DNA from: Crambe crambe
Lineage: Eukaryota > Porifera > Demospongiae > Poecilosclerida > Crambeidae
Direction: 5' to 3'
Assembly (NCBI GenBank): GCA_963924555.1
Contig: OZ004587.1
Span: 6,960,075-7,024,074, forward strand
Length of the DNA: 64,000 bases
This document shows positions 1-11,868 of this stretch, in pieces. The notes below the pieces were generated by a model. The model made no database searches, was not told the origin of the DNA, and saw only the letters and a list, made by a program, of their open reading frames with translations. The translations under genes were made by a program, and so were the position numbers. Position 1 is the first letter of the stretch. Each line of letters starts with the position of its first letter.

Positions 1-1107
1 TAGATATAAGAGGTTTTACGGGATTGGAAACGCCCAATGAACTGCACAACCGTGGCGCGTTGACAGATGCGCACGCGCATGCAGCATTAATTATATTAAT
101 CGTTGTGAAAAGAGATCAATATTCACTCCTTTCAAGGCAGTTAAAGTGATATTCTGCCCCTACAGCTCACAGAATAGTACAAGTAAGCTAAGGGGAAGGT
201 ATTGAAGAAGTGAAGAGTCAGAGAGTTGAAGTTGGAGAGTCTGAGGAAGGAAGTTATTAATTATTCATAACTTTTTTCCTTGTAATTATAACTATGAGTA
301 CCTATCATTGCTCATTATACATTAATTTTATGTGATTGATTTGAAAGAAAGGCCAGAATGACTTTTGGTATTAAAATTAGACATAAATTCATCATTATTA
401 TAGCTAGATAATTTTGCCCCAAAGTTATCCGCCAGTTTCTGCTCAGTTCTCCCTCATCAACATTATTGCAATACTTCCAGCTTTTGGCTGTTGGGTTTTG
501 ACACCATCCACCTCAAGAATTCGGCTCAGTCAGCTGTCCTGTGGACCCTATGGATATTAGGGGGAAAATATAGTAAGCTTGCCATCTCCATAGGATGACT
601 ATTGTATAGAAAACGAATGCACCAATTCCATTTACTGTTCTATCCTTTCCCTGAAATAACTAATACAGTTTCAATATTGTTAATCTATTTCTTGGGAGAG
701 GGATTACAGTTTTAACACCACTTGCAAATGCTAGAGACAATATATGTCAGCTAATACAAAAACCAACATTACTATTCCATGTAGCTAAAGTTTACATGCC
801 TTTTGATCAGAAAATGGGCAACAGCAATTGATTCCATCAAGCGTGAGAGGGATTACAGTGCCATTAACCACTACAGTAGTATTTGTAGGAATAAACTTGA
901 AAATCTGAGCTGAAATTTATTTCATACAGTAAATCTATGCCCTAGTGTATTATAGTATCATTGGCATAAGTCTTACCTCACGGATCTTGTCAGAACAGCA
1001 ACTTTGACAAAAGTGCTATGTCATTCAGCTGTCAACGCGCCTCGGTTGTTAGTTGCTAACGAGAGCACGTGATCCGTTTCCAATCCCGTAAACATCTTAT
1101 ATCTATG
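1..1107. mobile_element. Foldback/MITE-like element A with ~65-bp terminal inverted repeats
   Basis: The first ~66 bases of the window reappear inverted at about 1030-1107. Both ends share the core TACGGGATTGGAAAC and the inner stretch GGCGCGTTGACAG. The right end finishes CTATG at 1107, so the left end probably starts two bases before the window, with CA missing. The interior shows no recognisable coding sequence. The outer end resembles that of the element at 3147-4874 (ATAGATA near the tip, then the same TACGGGATTGGAAAC core), so the two are probably related non-autonomous DNA elements. The target duplication cannot be checked because the left flank lies outside the window. Confidence 0.75.
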
Positions 1108-3146
1108 CTCTGAGTAAGCTAGACAACAATAACCCACAAATTAACTATAATTTAAAAAGCGCGCATGCGTATTTCTCCTTTCACCCGCGAAATTCGAAAT
1201 CTGCTTCGAGCTTCTGCTCTAAGTCTCTCAATAATCATACTAGAGATTTAGTGAATCAATTTGTAGGATGGATATATCTGATTCATATAAATATTGCAAA
1301 GAGAGTGACATTACTTCAAGTATGCTCCTTGGAGGAGAACCACTGCAAATAATACCTGACATTAAGAATGGTCTCGTTCTAGAGCTATTTGCCATAAAGA
1401 AAATTAAAAAAGAATCAGTATCCTGGTCTGATTTAATGGATAAAAACAATATCTGGGAATGAGGATCCAATATCTATCGCTGCAATTCAAAAATCAGTTA
1501 CTAAATTACAATCTAAAAAAACCCAACTACAAAAGAGTAAGTCAAAAAATGGGTGTCTTGTAATTAATTCGTTTCTGGAGTCACCTTATAAAATCCCTGG
1601 GAATGAACCAAGAAGATCTAGATCATCAACAGTTAATTATAAAGTACCCTGGCAATCTTTTTTCATGAAAGAGGTGATAGCCACTGTCAATAAAAGTCTA
1701 GCAGCAGAAAATGCTGCACTTAAAGAAAAGTGTACCGCTAAAGAGAACGAAATTGAGAATTTTAAAAGGAAGCTTAGGAAACGTTATAATGCCTGTAGAA
1801 AAATAAAAAGAAAATATTCAGCTGTTAATCATTTCAAAGATGATTTCTCCAAGCCAGATCGAATGAAACGACTAAGAGAACAAATAAGGTATAATAAAAC
1901 TAAGTGTGACTCTTTAACAATTCAATTAAATTAAAATTATTAAGTGTGAGGAATGTCAAACACTACAAACAAGCATTGAGCAGTTAAAAAGTGAAAAAAG
2001 AGAGCTGTTACACCTTAATTCTGAATATAGAGACACAATAAAAGAATTAAAATCAAGAAAAATTCAATTCTATAAAGATAATAAATACACTGATACTTTA
2101 CGAATTTGCATCATGGAGTTACTTTCATATAATGTAGGAATACTTAATGTTTCACCAATTATACAATCAGTCTTACACTTAGCAGGACTAGATTATGACA
2201 AACTTCCTGAACGGACAACTATTAACGAAATTCTTATTGAAAGTCGTTCACTAGCACATAATTATGCGAAACTCTCACACATGCATCCAACAGCACACTA
2301 CATTCTGATGGCACCACCAAATTTGGTCATAAATACACAAGTTATCAAATGTCAACTACAGAAGGAGCACTAACCCTTGGTCTACAGGTGAGTCAAAACA
2401 TTCCATTGTGTGCTTATGTTACAGTAATAACTTTGTAGGAAGTGACATCTGGAGCTGCTGAAACCACACTCCAGACGCTGCAGGATATACTTTATGAAAT
2501 TGCAGAGTCAGCTGAGAAACAAGGCATCAGCACCAGTGCAGATAAGATCATTTCAAATGTAAAAAGTACGATGTCAGATCGAGCATCAACTCAGAAATCA
2601 TTCAATTCTTTACTGTCTGAATACAGAGCAGGCATATTACCAATAGTAATACAGGATTGGGATGATTTTATGCCAGAAGAAAAACAGTCTATGTCCCAGA
2701 TACACAATTTTTTTTGTGGTATGCACCTAGTGGTTAATATGGCAGAGCATGCATCAGAATGTTTAAAATTGATTGAGAGGAATTACCCTAATCCAAAATT
2801 TGCTTTCAATAATGATAGTGAATCTGGGACTCTTCGCTTAATTAGGACAACTTATAAAGCATTTGAGAAAAGAGGAAATGAAAAGAGTGGTTGTCCTTTG
2901 CAGTTCACTTCATACCTCAAGAGAAACGGGATAGCAAAAAACCCACTGATTCATTTCAGAGGTAACAGATTTACATGCAAATGGTGCTCGTGTTTATAGT
3001 TTACATAATCACATCACCGATTTTCTCAAGAATGTGTGGGGGACACCTAATCACCTATTAAAAGCTGTACTGGAAGTAGCCTCGTTCCCAGGCTCTCAGT
3101 GAAACGGGAAATGTGGGGGCGGAAAGGAGAGCCTGGTTTCTACTGC

Positions 3147-4874
3147 CATAGATACTATAAACTACGTGTACGGGATTGGAAACCCGCCCCCGCATCCGTA
3201 TATGGCAATGTAATTCATCCTTGTCCGAGGTTTCCTAGACAAGTTAGTTTCCTGTTTTGGCGAATTTCGCGTGTTCTACGCATCCCAAGTTCATCTCCAA
3301 AGGAGGAATAGTTCCTGCGGTGGATTAACAAGGTAACTATGCAAAGCTTTTACACGAAAGAGTTGCAGAAATAGTTCATAAACTCTAGTTACCGTGAAAA
3401 TGGCTACTTTTTTGCATGTTAGTAACATTAACTTGCCTAGAACTCACAGTGAACAGTAATGACAATGAAAATTAGTTGGAGAATAGTTTCTTACATGTAC
3501 TTAACCATATTTCAAGTCATGTAATACTATTACATTCAGCAGAGTGAACAATTTGGATGAAAAAAACCAGTTCAACTGTAGTAACACTTCCTACATTACT
3601 ATTAGCTAAAATGCCTACCACTCTACTGAAAGTGGTAGAGCAATGCTTACCATATGTACCTGTAACAAGCTTTTGATCCTAGAGAAAACAGTTAATTTGT
3701 TACACTTTTTTGAAAATGACTATTATTAAAATTGAATTATAGCTATGAGTCAAAGAAATGTATGTATTCCAATGCTAAAAGACAGCAACAGTCTCACAGT
3801 GCTAGTGATGATTGGGTCGAATCTGCAGAGATGTAAAAGAGGCAGAATTAGGGGAGATAATCATTCAGAACATCTTGTTAATGTGCATGGGAGAGTATCT
3901 ATTCCTGTTATATTAAAATGGCACCGTGTACTATATTCTATGGCACATAGGGTATAATAAAAGCTGTGGATTAAACCTCCCCTATCGATGGCACACCACA
4001 CATCCATTCCTCCGATTCAGATGGTTCCATGTTATCGTCACTGTTATGTAAGTCGTCAAGTCCAAGTAAAATTTCTTTGACTGTGCAGTCTTTGTGAATG
4101 CATCTGACTATGTAGCCTCCAATATACCTAATTGCACACTGTCCTTCGTATATTAGCTCCTTTATATTGGTGTGTACATCATCATCAACTGTCACAGGTA
4201 ATGCTTTTTCTATCAGTGAGATGAATAAATTCAGAGTAAGTTGCTGATAAAATAGGGGCTCAATGGTTATGCCACAATCAGTGAGGAATTTCACCCACTT
4301 ATCAATAAATGAAGATGAACTCCGGAGTGAGTGAAACTCAATCCATAATTTTTCCTTAATACTTGAAAATTTTCTATACCTTTTGTAATGATTTTTGAGA
4401 TAGAATCTAGAAGCCATTTACTGAACTCAGTAATAATGGAATTGGGTTGCTGGTATAGCTCATAGCTATAACTTAGTAGCCATGTGATTTTTATTAAAAT
4501 CTTACAATTATCCACGGAGGTATCATAATCTGCATCCATGCTCATATTATGGCAAGCAGCTTTTATAGCTTCCACACAACTATCTGCAGATATGGAGTAG
4601 CCTCTAACTTAAATATCACCTAGCTACCTATTTTTCTCTCCCTTTTTTATACAATAATAAGTTGTCAGCTAACCTTTAACTTGTGGAATGCAAGTGGCCA
4701 TAGGTAACTCAGAGGATCACAGAGATCAGTAGCTAGCTTAGCTCGATGCAGCGGCAATCTCCCGCGTTACGTTGCTCGCGGATAAAGAGTTAAGCAAGGC
4801 CACGCCCTCGGACACGGATTCAACGGGTTAATGTGCCGTTTCCAATCCCGTACACGTAGTTTATAGTATCTATG
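3147..4874 (-). mobile_element. Element B nested in the 3077-5568 element; carries a transposon protein remnant
   Basis: Perfect ~37-bp inverted repeats start CATAGATACTATAAAC and contain TACGGGATTGGAAAC. They are flanked by the 7-bp duplication CTACTGC (3140-3146 and 4875-4881). The minus strand from about 4575 to 3971 encodes a broken protein in two overlapping frames, with a frame change near 4350-4400. The readable end contains IEFHSLRSSSSFIDKWVKFL and AIRYIGGYIVR. This resembles repeated uncharacterised sponge and fish transposon proteins with an aromatic GY(I/V)xR motif, which would fit a P/hAT-type transposase C-terminus. That family call is a guess. A 7-bp duplication would suit either group. 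The core of its ends recurs as a lone terminus at about 42718-42773. Confidence 0.7.
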
Positions 4875-5044
4875 CTACTGCACACACGGGCGTGTAAATT
4901 TTGACCACATAATTATATTCATAACACGATTGATGATGTAATTATTAAGTAAACGTCACAATTAGTACAAACTGCGCGTAGTAGGAAATTGCATGTCGTT
5001 TGTTTAGCAGAGTGCAGCTATTGCCTTGTTCAGCAGTTCTGGAT

Positions 5045-5330
5045 TATCATAGAAGTGGGCTTTTAGGATCAACAAACTCCTGGATGTCCCTGAGCTAGCT
5101 CCAGATGACCCCTTCCCATCACACATCTGTCAAGCTTGCAAGAGGAGAATAGTTTCCTTGGAGAAGGCAACTGCAAACATTACTAGCTTCAAAGAGCTGG
5201 CCAGATCTTCTTTGCGGAGATCCCTTGAGAGCAGGGGCACGAACATATCCTTGCCATCAAATACAGCTCGGATAGCCAGCTTCTGCTCTTCCTTCAGCAA
5301 CAGTTTGGGTAAACCAAGCATTGACAGGGC
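5045..5330. pseudogene. Opposed gene fragments: ZAD-like zinc finger (+) and RecQ-like helicase (-)
   Basis: Reading plus from about 5060, a segment with LLDVPELAPDDPFPSHICQA followed by CKRRIVSLEKATANI resembles the treble-clef ZAD-type zinc fingers that occur in many sponge genes. Reading minus from about 5321, a segment LGLPKLLLKEEQKLAIRAVF, continuing FDGKDMFVPL, matches the Q-motif to motif I approach of RecQ/DEAD helicases. It loses similarity just before the expected PTGxGK. The two stretches abut near 5230 in opposite orientation, so they look like separately captured exon pieces. Neither can encode a working protein. The short length makes both family calls moderate. Confidence 0.45.
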
Positions 5331-6785
5331 ATGAGAAAGCGCTTTCGGATAGTGGGAACTTGAATCGCTTGAAGAAACGCTAGAAGAAACACTCTCAGAA
5401 ACAAACGCTGATTAGACAAAATAATAATTATGATGGAATCAAAAACGGGAAAGTACGGAGGGAATCCAAATCCCCCCGGAATGTGAGGGATCCGGTCTGC
5501 AGTAGAAACCAGGCTCTCCTTTCCGCCCCCACATTTCCCGTTTCACTGAGAGCATGGGAACGAGGCTATACTGGAAGATGCAACCAATGATAATTATATT
5601 GCTGGATGCAAAGCTTTGGGTTTAATTGACAAATTAATCACTGGTCCTCTTTGGAGAATTTTAGAGTCGGATATTCATATACTGGACATCCCAGAGTACT
5701 ACACTAAATTGAGAATCTTCTTCAAAGAGACCACAGCACAAAACATCAACAGTGTCATGATAGGAGAAAGAATACCCTTCACTCCCGACTTAATAAAGCG
5801 TGACGAAATTTGGGAAACACTCAGTTCTCAGTCACACCATGATCCTTCAGTTGAATATATCCTCCTCTCTCTTTTCAAATCTTTTGAATTGCTATTGGAG
5901 CGAGTGTTAGCAGATCATCAACCAGTTATGAGTGCAGCTGCTGAAAATAAAGAAAAAGTAAAATCTGAAACAACAACTGTGAAAACAACCAATACAATCA
6001 GTGAAAGAGATTTTGGAAAATTGGACAGGCTTATCAGAGAAAAACCAAATGCTTCCATACTAGCTCTGGAGGCACACATTTTATTTACTAATAATAAGAC
6101 AACTAAATGGCTAGCTACGAAATCCTCTGATGAAAGGAGGATTATGTTTGAAGAGGCAAGAAAAAATGCCCCCCAACATTGCCAGCGATATCACGAACAC
6201 CTCTCAAATATTGAAACAGAACGAATCAAAGTCCAGAATAAAAAACAAAAAGAAAAAGAAGCGTCTGAGAGAAAACGGGTCCAAATGAAAGAAAAGATTA
6301 CATCCGAGTTAACTGATTATGGACTTTGGATATCTCCAGCACAAGTGAAGTCCAAATTAAGTGCTATGAGGTCTGAGAAGCAAAAATGTACAGCACTTAA
6401 AGCCCAATTAAGGTTCAGGAAAACTGTATTGCAACAGCAGCCCACAGACGATTCTGTTTACAAGTTTTCAAGTAAAGAAAAAGGTCACTTTGATTCCCAA
6501 TTACTTTGTGAAAATCTTTTGAAGTTAATAGAATATTCTCGATCAATTGAAGCTTCTGAATCAGCTACACCCGAGTCTATTCCCTCACTAAGTGGGAAAT
6601 ATATTGAACATAACTTTACGGAACCAGATGGAACCATTAAGCCATACAAAGGCAAAGTCATCTCCCAGGTACCTGGTTTTCTTGACTGGTACAATGTAGT
6701 GTACACAGAAGAGCCTGGTATAGTATACACATTCAAGCTAAAAGAAGATTTTGATAACGGAGACTTGAATATTTTTGTAGTTTAA

Positions 6786-7171
6786 GCCTTTTTAACTTTC
6801 TTTTTTATCGCACAACTCCACTTGTTTACATACTAATTTTTTTTATTTACTGTTTACCTAAACTCTCTACTCTTTCCTCTCCACAACAATCTTTGTTCGA
6901 AAGAAAAGCATTCAGTAGAAGCGGAGATAATGGGAATCAATCTAAATTGACCTTCGCACCCTTTTTTGGAAAATTCGATGTAAGATGAGTTAGAATGCAT
7001 GAATTTTCACAGGAAAAAGACCATTCTGCTCAGAAAAAAAGCTTAATTCAATAAGTAAGTGAGAAACGTCCAATAGTGAATTATAAAAAATGATCCGGAA
7101 TCGCTACTATAAGAAATGCACATCAGTGCTCTGAGAATGAATGGCCTACAGTACTAGTAGTAATATTGCAC
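6786..7171. other. Non-coding gap after the transposase relic
   Basis: About 390 bp of A/T-rich sequence with no coding run or inverted repeat that I can see. The right end of the transposon that carried the relic gene should lie here or further right, but no terminus matching its left side is recognisable. Confidence 0.4.
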
Positions 7172-7180
7172 TATAAAACA

Positions 7181-7672
7181 TAGTCTGGCGTCGCCAGCCC
7201 AGCTTTTCTTCTTTTTTTTATTGGGGACGGGGAAGAAAAGTGGTCTGGTAGCTCTAGCATCAACTACTTGTGTCGCCCGCGCGCGCAGCTATAGCTGCGT
7301 CCCAATCAGATTGCTCTATTCAGTCACGTGAAGTAGTATTAATGTTGGCGAGACACACCCACTATTTATTCCAGGTTGGCAGAGCTAGAGCTATGGAGCA
7401 GTAACCAAGAGCTGTGTTTAAACAGCTAGGAATACCTGGCCTGAAGCCTGAACGGCTGGAAGTTGTATCAGCGATTTTCAAGGGCGATGTGTTCGCAATT
7501 CTACCTACTGGCTTCGGAAAATTATTCAACACGCATGTATATTGCAATTTAAATTATTTTTGAGAGAGCGCGCGGGCGTCACAAGTAGTTAATGCTAGAG
7601 CTCCCAGACCACTTTTCTTCCCCGTCCCAAAAAAAAAAAAAGAAGAAAAGCTGGGCTGGCGACGCCAGACTA
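7181..7672. mobile_element. TAG...CTA inverted-repeat element carrying a RecQ-like helicase fragment
   Basis: Inverted repeats of about 105 bp begin TAGTCTGGCGTCGCCAGCC. They are flanked by the perfect 9-bp duplication TATAAAACA (7172-7180 and 7673-7681). The interior plus strand (about 7400-7550) reads VFKQLGIPGLKPERLEVVSA and then IFKGDVFAILPTGFGK. This is the helicase Q-motif region and Walker A loop of RecQ-type DNA helicases, lacking the serine or threonine that normally follows the lysine. It is therefore a gene-fragment-carrying non-autonomous element. The tip sequence differs from the 3077-5568 element, but tip type and duplication length agree. Confidence 0.8.
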
Positions 7673-9327
7673 TATAAAACAGATCTTATTCTATACGCGC
7701 ATTTTTTGTAAAGTGGAAAGCGGAAGTGATTGGAGCGAACTGGTTGGTCAGATCATATCAGATTGATCATGTGACTGGCTTCTGCAGTGGCAAGATTTTT
7801 GTATTAACCTAGCTAGTCCTAGCCCCACGATACCCATACTTGAAGTTGGGACCTGCTGTAATATAATCGAAGAGAAAATTATCCACTAGAAGGTAATTGA
7901 TAGCTAGTTAGCTACTTCGCCGCATAAGCCAGGACCCTATCACCCCCAAAGGGTTTGTGTATGTGTGTGGATAGTTTAACGTAGTTATGATTGAATGCTT
8001 GACTTCAGTGGTGGAGGGGGTTTAGCTAGCATCCTTCCCACCTGAATGAAACTTTCAGCTGTAAGGTATTCTCCCACCTAGAGTCCTCATGACCACTATG
8101 AATGAACCACATGACGGGCTTATTATTTTGGTAGTATCAGCTACCAAATCTGATTGGTCAACTAGCTGTTGTTATACCATTTTCCCTAATTAGGTAAAAG
8201 TCTAACTAACTACCGTGAACACTTCCTGTTCTGGGTGCATGACCCTCAGTGGTATAATAGTCTGCCATAATATATTTGAGCTAACCTTGAGCAGTAGACT
8301 TGTACTGGAGAAGATAGCTAGTTAATTTACTAAAGCACTCTAGCTAGCTGTGAGTTATGCTATACCAAAGATACAGAGCTCAGTCTCACACAGCCATATA
8401 GAGTTTTTTTCATTTGACATCACAGGTCGACCATGTGTGATTGATTTACCCCACCTCCTGGTGTACAGCTGATATAGCAGCTCTGTACAGAAGCGGTACA
8501 CAAATGCTCTAGTTCTTATCACACTAGGAGTGGCTTTTCGTACCAAGGACATATCTATCTTTATATTAGCAACTAGCTGGAACAAGGTATAGCTGATTTC
8601 ACTGTATAACTGCATGCCTATTCGCTTGTACACCGTATGCTTCGGTATACTCTTAAACTATCTCTATAACTTCCGTCTGACTTCTGTACAAAGTCACATG
8701 ATGAAAAATCTCTATATCAAATGAGTGGTTGACAAAAATCCAACAGCATGCATATTATATGGAGTATAGTACCAAGCTGCAAATCTTGACTCAATCTAAA
8801 CCTGGAATAATTGTCTAGACATTGCTAAGGCTGAAATCGAGCATTCTAATCACTACTGGTTGCGTAGTCGATATAACAGATGCACACACACACACAACTG
8901 TGTACTATAACCCTTGTGCCAAGCTCTGAGGGTTAATAATGTCCATTGTATCTTCTGGGTCTCTTGCTTTCCTCTAAACTGTTGCCATTAAGTAACAAGA
9001 GTGGAAATTCCCACTTCGGTTGGCTGGACAACCTGATATCAAGTCCTCCATTTCTTGACAATAAGTACCTAAAATATAACCGCTACTTTTTTCTCGGAGG
9101 TGTGAGGGGTCAATAATAGCTGAAAATGGCCAGGTTTCAGCAGTCAGTAGTTAGCAGCCATGAAGGGTATATCCAACTTGAAGTCAACTTTCTAGTAGTA
9201 GCTAATAATAAATTTTGGCTCTCTACAACTGAAAGCTGTGGCTCTTCTAACACAGTCATTATCCATACATACATACTTGCCTATAGTTTTACCACCCACT
9301 CACAGTTACATCATTGAACTACAACCC

Positions 9328-9408
9328 TAGTCTGGCACCAACCCTTTTACCTCCTTTTTCTTGGGGGTCCCAAGAAAAAGGAGGTAAAAGGTCGGCACCG
9401 CCAGACTA
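9328..9408. mobile_element. 81-bp palindromic TAGTCTGG...CCAGACTA element
   Basis: A near-perfect hairpin: TAGTCTGGCACCAACCC and the A/T-rich arm ACCTCCTTTTTCTTGGG fold back onto the right half. The flanks CTACAACCC and CTACAATCA agree at 7 of 9 bases, which suggests an old 9-bp duplication. A second copy lies at 45984-46060 within the duplicated block, so insertion predates the duplication. Confidence 0.65.
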
Positions 9409-10397
9409 CTACAATCAGGGTCTTTTTTTTTCTGTGGACTTTTACCTTGTAGGGATATTTCACTAAGTCCATTGTCATTCACACACAAAGAAAAAAATGG
9501 GACGATAGGACTGGAAAACTTCAAACATGAAAAGTTCACAAATTTCACTAGGAGACAATAATCAAATTTCAGAATGGTAGTCTTGTGTGTTTGGATATGA
9601 GAAACATACACACATTTCGAGCAGCTGTACTAGCTAGGAAAATTGGTGGATTGCTTCTGGATCCATGGAGAGCATGATACATCACGATCAATAAATTAGT
9701 AGTATCATGTGCATGCTTGCTACTCTATTAATGCACACTATCATCCCCACCCACTTGAAGTTGTACACATTTAATAAGCATGTTACTTCATGAATTTTTT
9801 CAGTTGTGAAGTCTTTTGCACACCAGTTAAAAGTTAACTGTGTCTCGTATGAACCACAAGGAATTTAGATCCAAATACATATAACTTTTTACTGGTAAGA
9901 AATGGGTCTTTATAAAAAGCACCATCATGAATCTCGGATAATTAGCTAGCTGCTGGTGTTTGAAATTGGTCAAGAATTGGGCAAGTTATCTCGGATATAA
10001 GAAGGCCAAGGTGAACACGAATAGATTTTAAAATTGCTGCCACGCATTGCTCTGAAGGCAGCAAGAAAAGCATACAACTATATGCTCTGCTCAAATTCAG
10101 TCTTGCCATTTTCAAAAGTTAGCTTGACACGAATCTGTAATCCAAACATGCACATCATAAATATTAGCAAAGTAAACTAACTTACAAAAGTAATCATAAA
10201 ATTCTTGTACACAATGTTTGAATTGTTATTAAACTAAAAAATAAACAGAAAGCAACAACAGGATTAGGATGATAAAACCAGAGGGATGAAAAATTTGGAC
10301 GTCTGGTGGCTTGAAAGGTCTGGCTGCTTGAAGAGTCTGTTTCACATTGAGTTGGAAGCCGAATTCTTTCTTTCTGTCCATATACGGTCTTCATCAT

Positions 10398-11100
10398 AAA
10401 AAAGTTTCCGTTGCGTTGCCGTACAACGTCCGTAGAACGCTCAAGCGTTGTAAAAAAAACCCTGTGCGAACGCTTTATGAACGCAAAGCAGGCGTTTGCG
10501 TTGAACGGCCCAATTAAACGTACGTAGTTGGGTTCGAAATTACTAAACGTTTTTACGGTATGAAAGCACGCAGTTATTCCAGCAAAAACGTTCATCAGCA
10601 GCAGATCGACAGCGAGATGACCTGCAGGCAGTCTCCGAGGAAGGCCTTGAGCTCTACGTAGCTAGATATCGACTTGTGCATGCTAGTGGTGGTACAATTT
10701 CTTCTGCTTTCATCGTGTCTGTAAAGTTTCATCTCACTGATAATAGAACATCATGGTGGTGTTATACTATAGCTAGCTGTAAGTGCAGAACTAGCTAGCT
10801 AGCTAGCTCTAGTGCCAACATAAGCTAGTCAGCTTAGAGAGATAGCTAGTCAGCCTAGAGAGATAGCTACGCATAGTTCTATAAGCTTTTAGGCTTAGGG
10901 TTACGTTTTATAATAACGTTTTTTCACCTACGTACGTACATGGCTATACTTCTTACCGTTTCTTCGTGAACGTTGAACAGGCGTGCAACGCTTGATGTTA
11001 AACGGTGTAGAAAATTAAACGCACGGGGGACTGTGTGAAAACGGTAACGGTCAAGGCGTGCAACGCCAGTTCTACGTGGACGGAACGGGGACTTTTTTTT
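10398..11100. mobile_element. ~700-bp foldback element absent from the paralogous block
   Basis: The ends AAAAAAGTTTCCGTTGCGTT and, inverted, AAAAAAAAGTCCCCGTTCCG form imperfect long inverted repeats rich in CGTTG-type motifs. The corresponding place in the second block (about 47590-47640) runs straight through without it, so it inserted after duplication or was lost there. Its higher density of CG and ACGT words contrasts with the surrounding DNA. No protein is visible. Confidence 0.55.
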
Positions 11101-11362
11101 GCAGCCTACCGTAGTTTACTTCTTACTGATCAAGTTTTAAAAACAATGTTGCAGCACGAGGTTTACCTCAAGTTAACCGAACATACCTGAAACCTATGTA
11201 GCTAATGAAGTTACTACATGGTGAACATGGGACTTTATAAAGGGAGGACTATACCATAAAAAATAAAAATTTTAAAACGTCCATATCTTCATTATGCCAC
11301 CCCCTATAAGCTTGATTTTGGTCTCAAAAGAGAGCTCTCTTTGAGAGCTTTCCAATAGTGTA

Positions 11363-11750
11363 CTTAGTTACAACTTTACACCTCCCTCAAATATGGAAAA
11401 CCTTACATGACCTCGGTGGTTAAAAAATACCCACATACGAGGCCTTTGATACTCCTATCATAGCTTCTATGGGCCTAGCTGCTTTGATTGGGCTATGGGA
11501 TTTCAAGGGGGATTTCAAAAATATGAAGGTAGATGTAAAGAAAATGACACTTTCTTACATCTACCTTCATATTTTTGAAACCATACCCCCCCTTGAAATC
11601 CCATAGCCCAATCAAAGCAGCTAGGCCCATAGAAGCTATGATAGGAGTATCAAAGGCCTCCTAAGTATGTGGTAATTTAAAAAAAATAATTTTAAATACT
11701 GAGGTCATGTTAGGTCTTCCATATTTGGGGGGTGTAAAGTTGTAACTAAG
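11363..11750. mobile_element. 388-bp hairpin element inserted in the left inverted repeat of the Tc1-like element
   Basis: The two halves are near-perfect complements, with ~190-bp arms starting CTTAGTTACAACTTTAC, so a single strand would fold end to end. The right inverted repeat of the host element lacks this DNA and shows the uninterrupted sequence AATAGTATACTGTCC, which fixes the insertion site. The target duplication is TA, or GTAC if the palindromic ambiguity is counted. It has no coding capacity. Confidence 0.8.
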
Positions 11751-11868
11751 TACTGTCCTTTTCCAAGATCTTGAAAGAAAAAAAAACAACAACGACAAAA
11801 AACGATTACACGCATGCGCTATTGCAGCTGGCCGGGAGATTCAAATTTTTGAAAGTTTCATGTGAACA

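Larger units (their letters stand above)
3077..5568. mobile_element. TAG...CTA inverted-repeat element with 9-bp target duplication, carrying gene scraps
   Basis: The ends are a ~70-bp inverted repeat starting TAGCCTCGTTCCC and ending with its complement. It is flanked by the 9-bp duplication TACTGGAAG (3068-3076 and 5569-5577). Removing it rejoins the host reading frame, which reads VLEDATN across the join, so the insertion is certain. Most of the interior is a second element (3147-4874). The rest (about 4882-5500) holds two gene fragments. On the plus strand at about 5045-5230 is a ZAD-like zinc-finger segment with HICQACKRR. On the minus strand at about 5235-5330 is a RecQ-like helicase segment with KEEQKLAIRAVFDGKD. 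A 9-bp duplication with long inverted repeats is compatible with Mutator-like elements, but no transposase is visible. Confidence 0.8.
1268..6785 (+). pseudogene. Decayed unclassified DNA-transposase-like gene, split by a nested insertion
   Basis: A long coding region is still readable in pieces: 1268-1457, 1458-1931, about 1932-2280, about 2270-2387, then a 51-bp GT-AG intron (2388-2438), 2439-2965, about 2965-3076, and after the insertion 5569-6785. The last part is an intact run of about 400 codons. The N-terminal part is rich in coiled coil (basic LRKRYN-type helices). The middle has a conserved-looking block around HSDGTTKFGH, then MSDR and NFFCGMH. The C-terminus ends with a VPGFLDWYNVVYTEEPG-type block. 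I recall uncharacterised multi-copy proteins of this type from sponges, corals and Hydra. The acidic and histidine residues suggest an RNase H-like transposase, but this is inference and I cannot name the superfamily. Frame changes near 1455, 1930, 2275 and 2965 plus the 2.5-kb insertion at 3077 make it non-functional. Confidence 0.7.
7705..11239. repeat. Duplicated non-coding block upstream of NLR gene 1 (left part)
   Basis: From about 7705 this DNA matches 43337-47790 in the same order, with indels. Shared landmarks are the GTGGAAAGCGGAAGTGATTG start, the CACTTCCTG...GGGTGCATGACCCTCAG stretch, and AGTTAAAAGTTAACTGTGTC near 9826. No exon is recognisable. The short open frames here do not keep frame in the paralogous copy. 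The block sits 6-10 kb before the CARD exon of gene 1, as its partner sits before gene 3, so it is part of a segmental duplication of the NLR locus. Confidence 0.75.

Noticed and set aside
8355-9611. Short open frames in the duplicated upstream block
   Set aside because: The paralogous sequence at 44-46 kb does not keep the frames; no recognisable motif.
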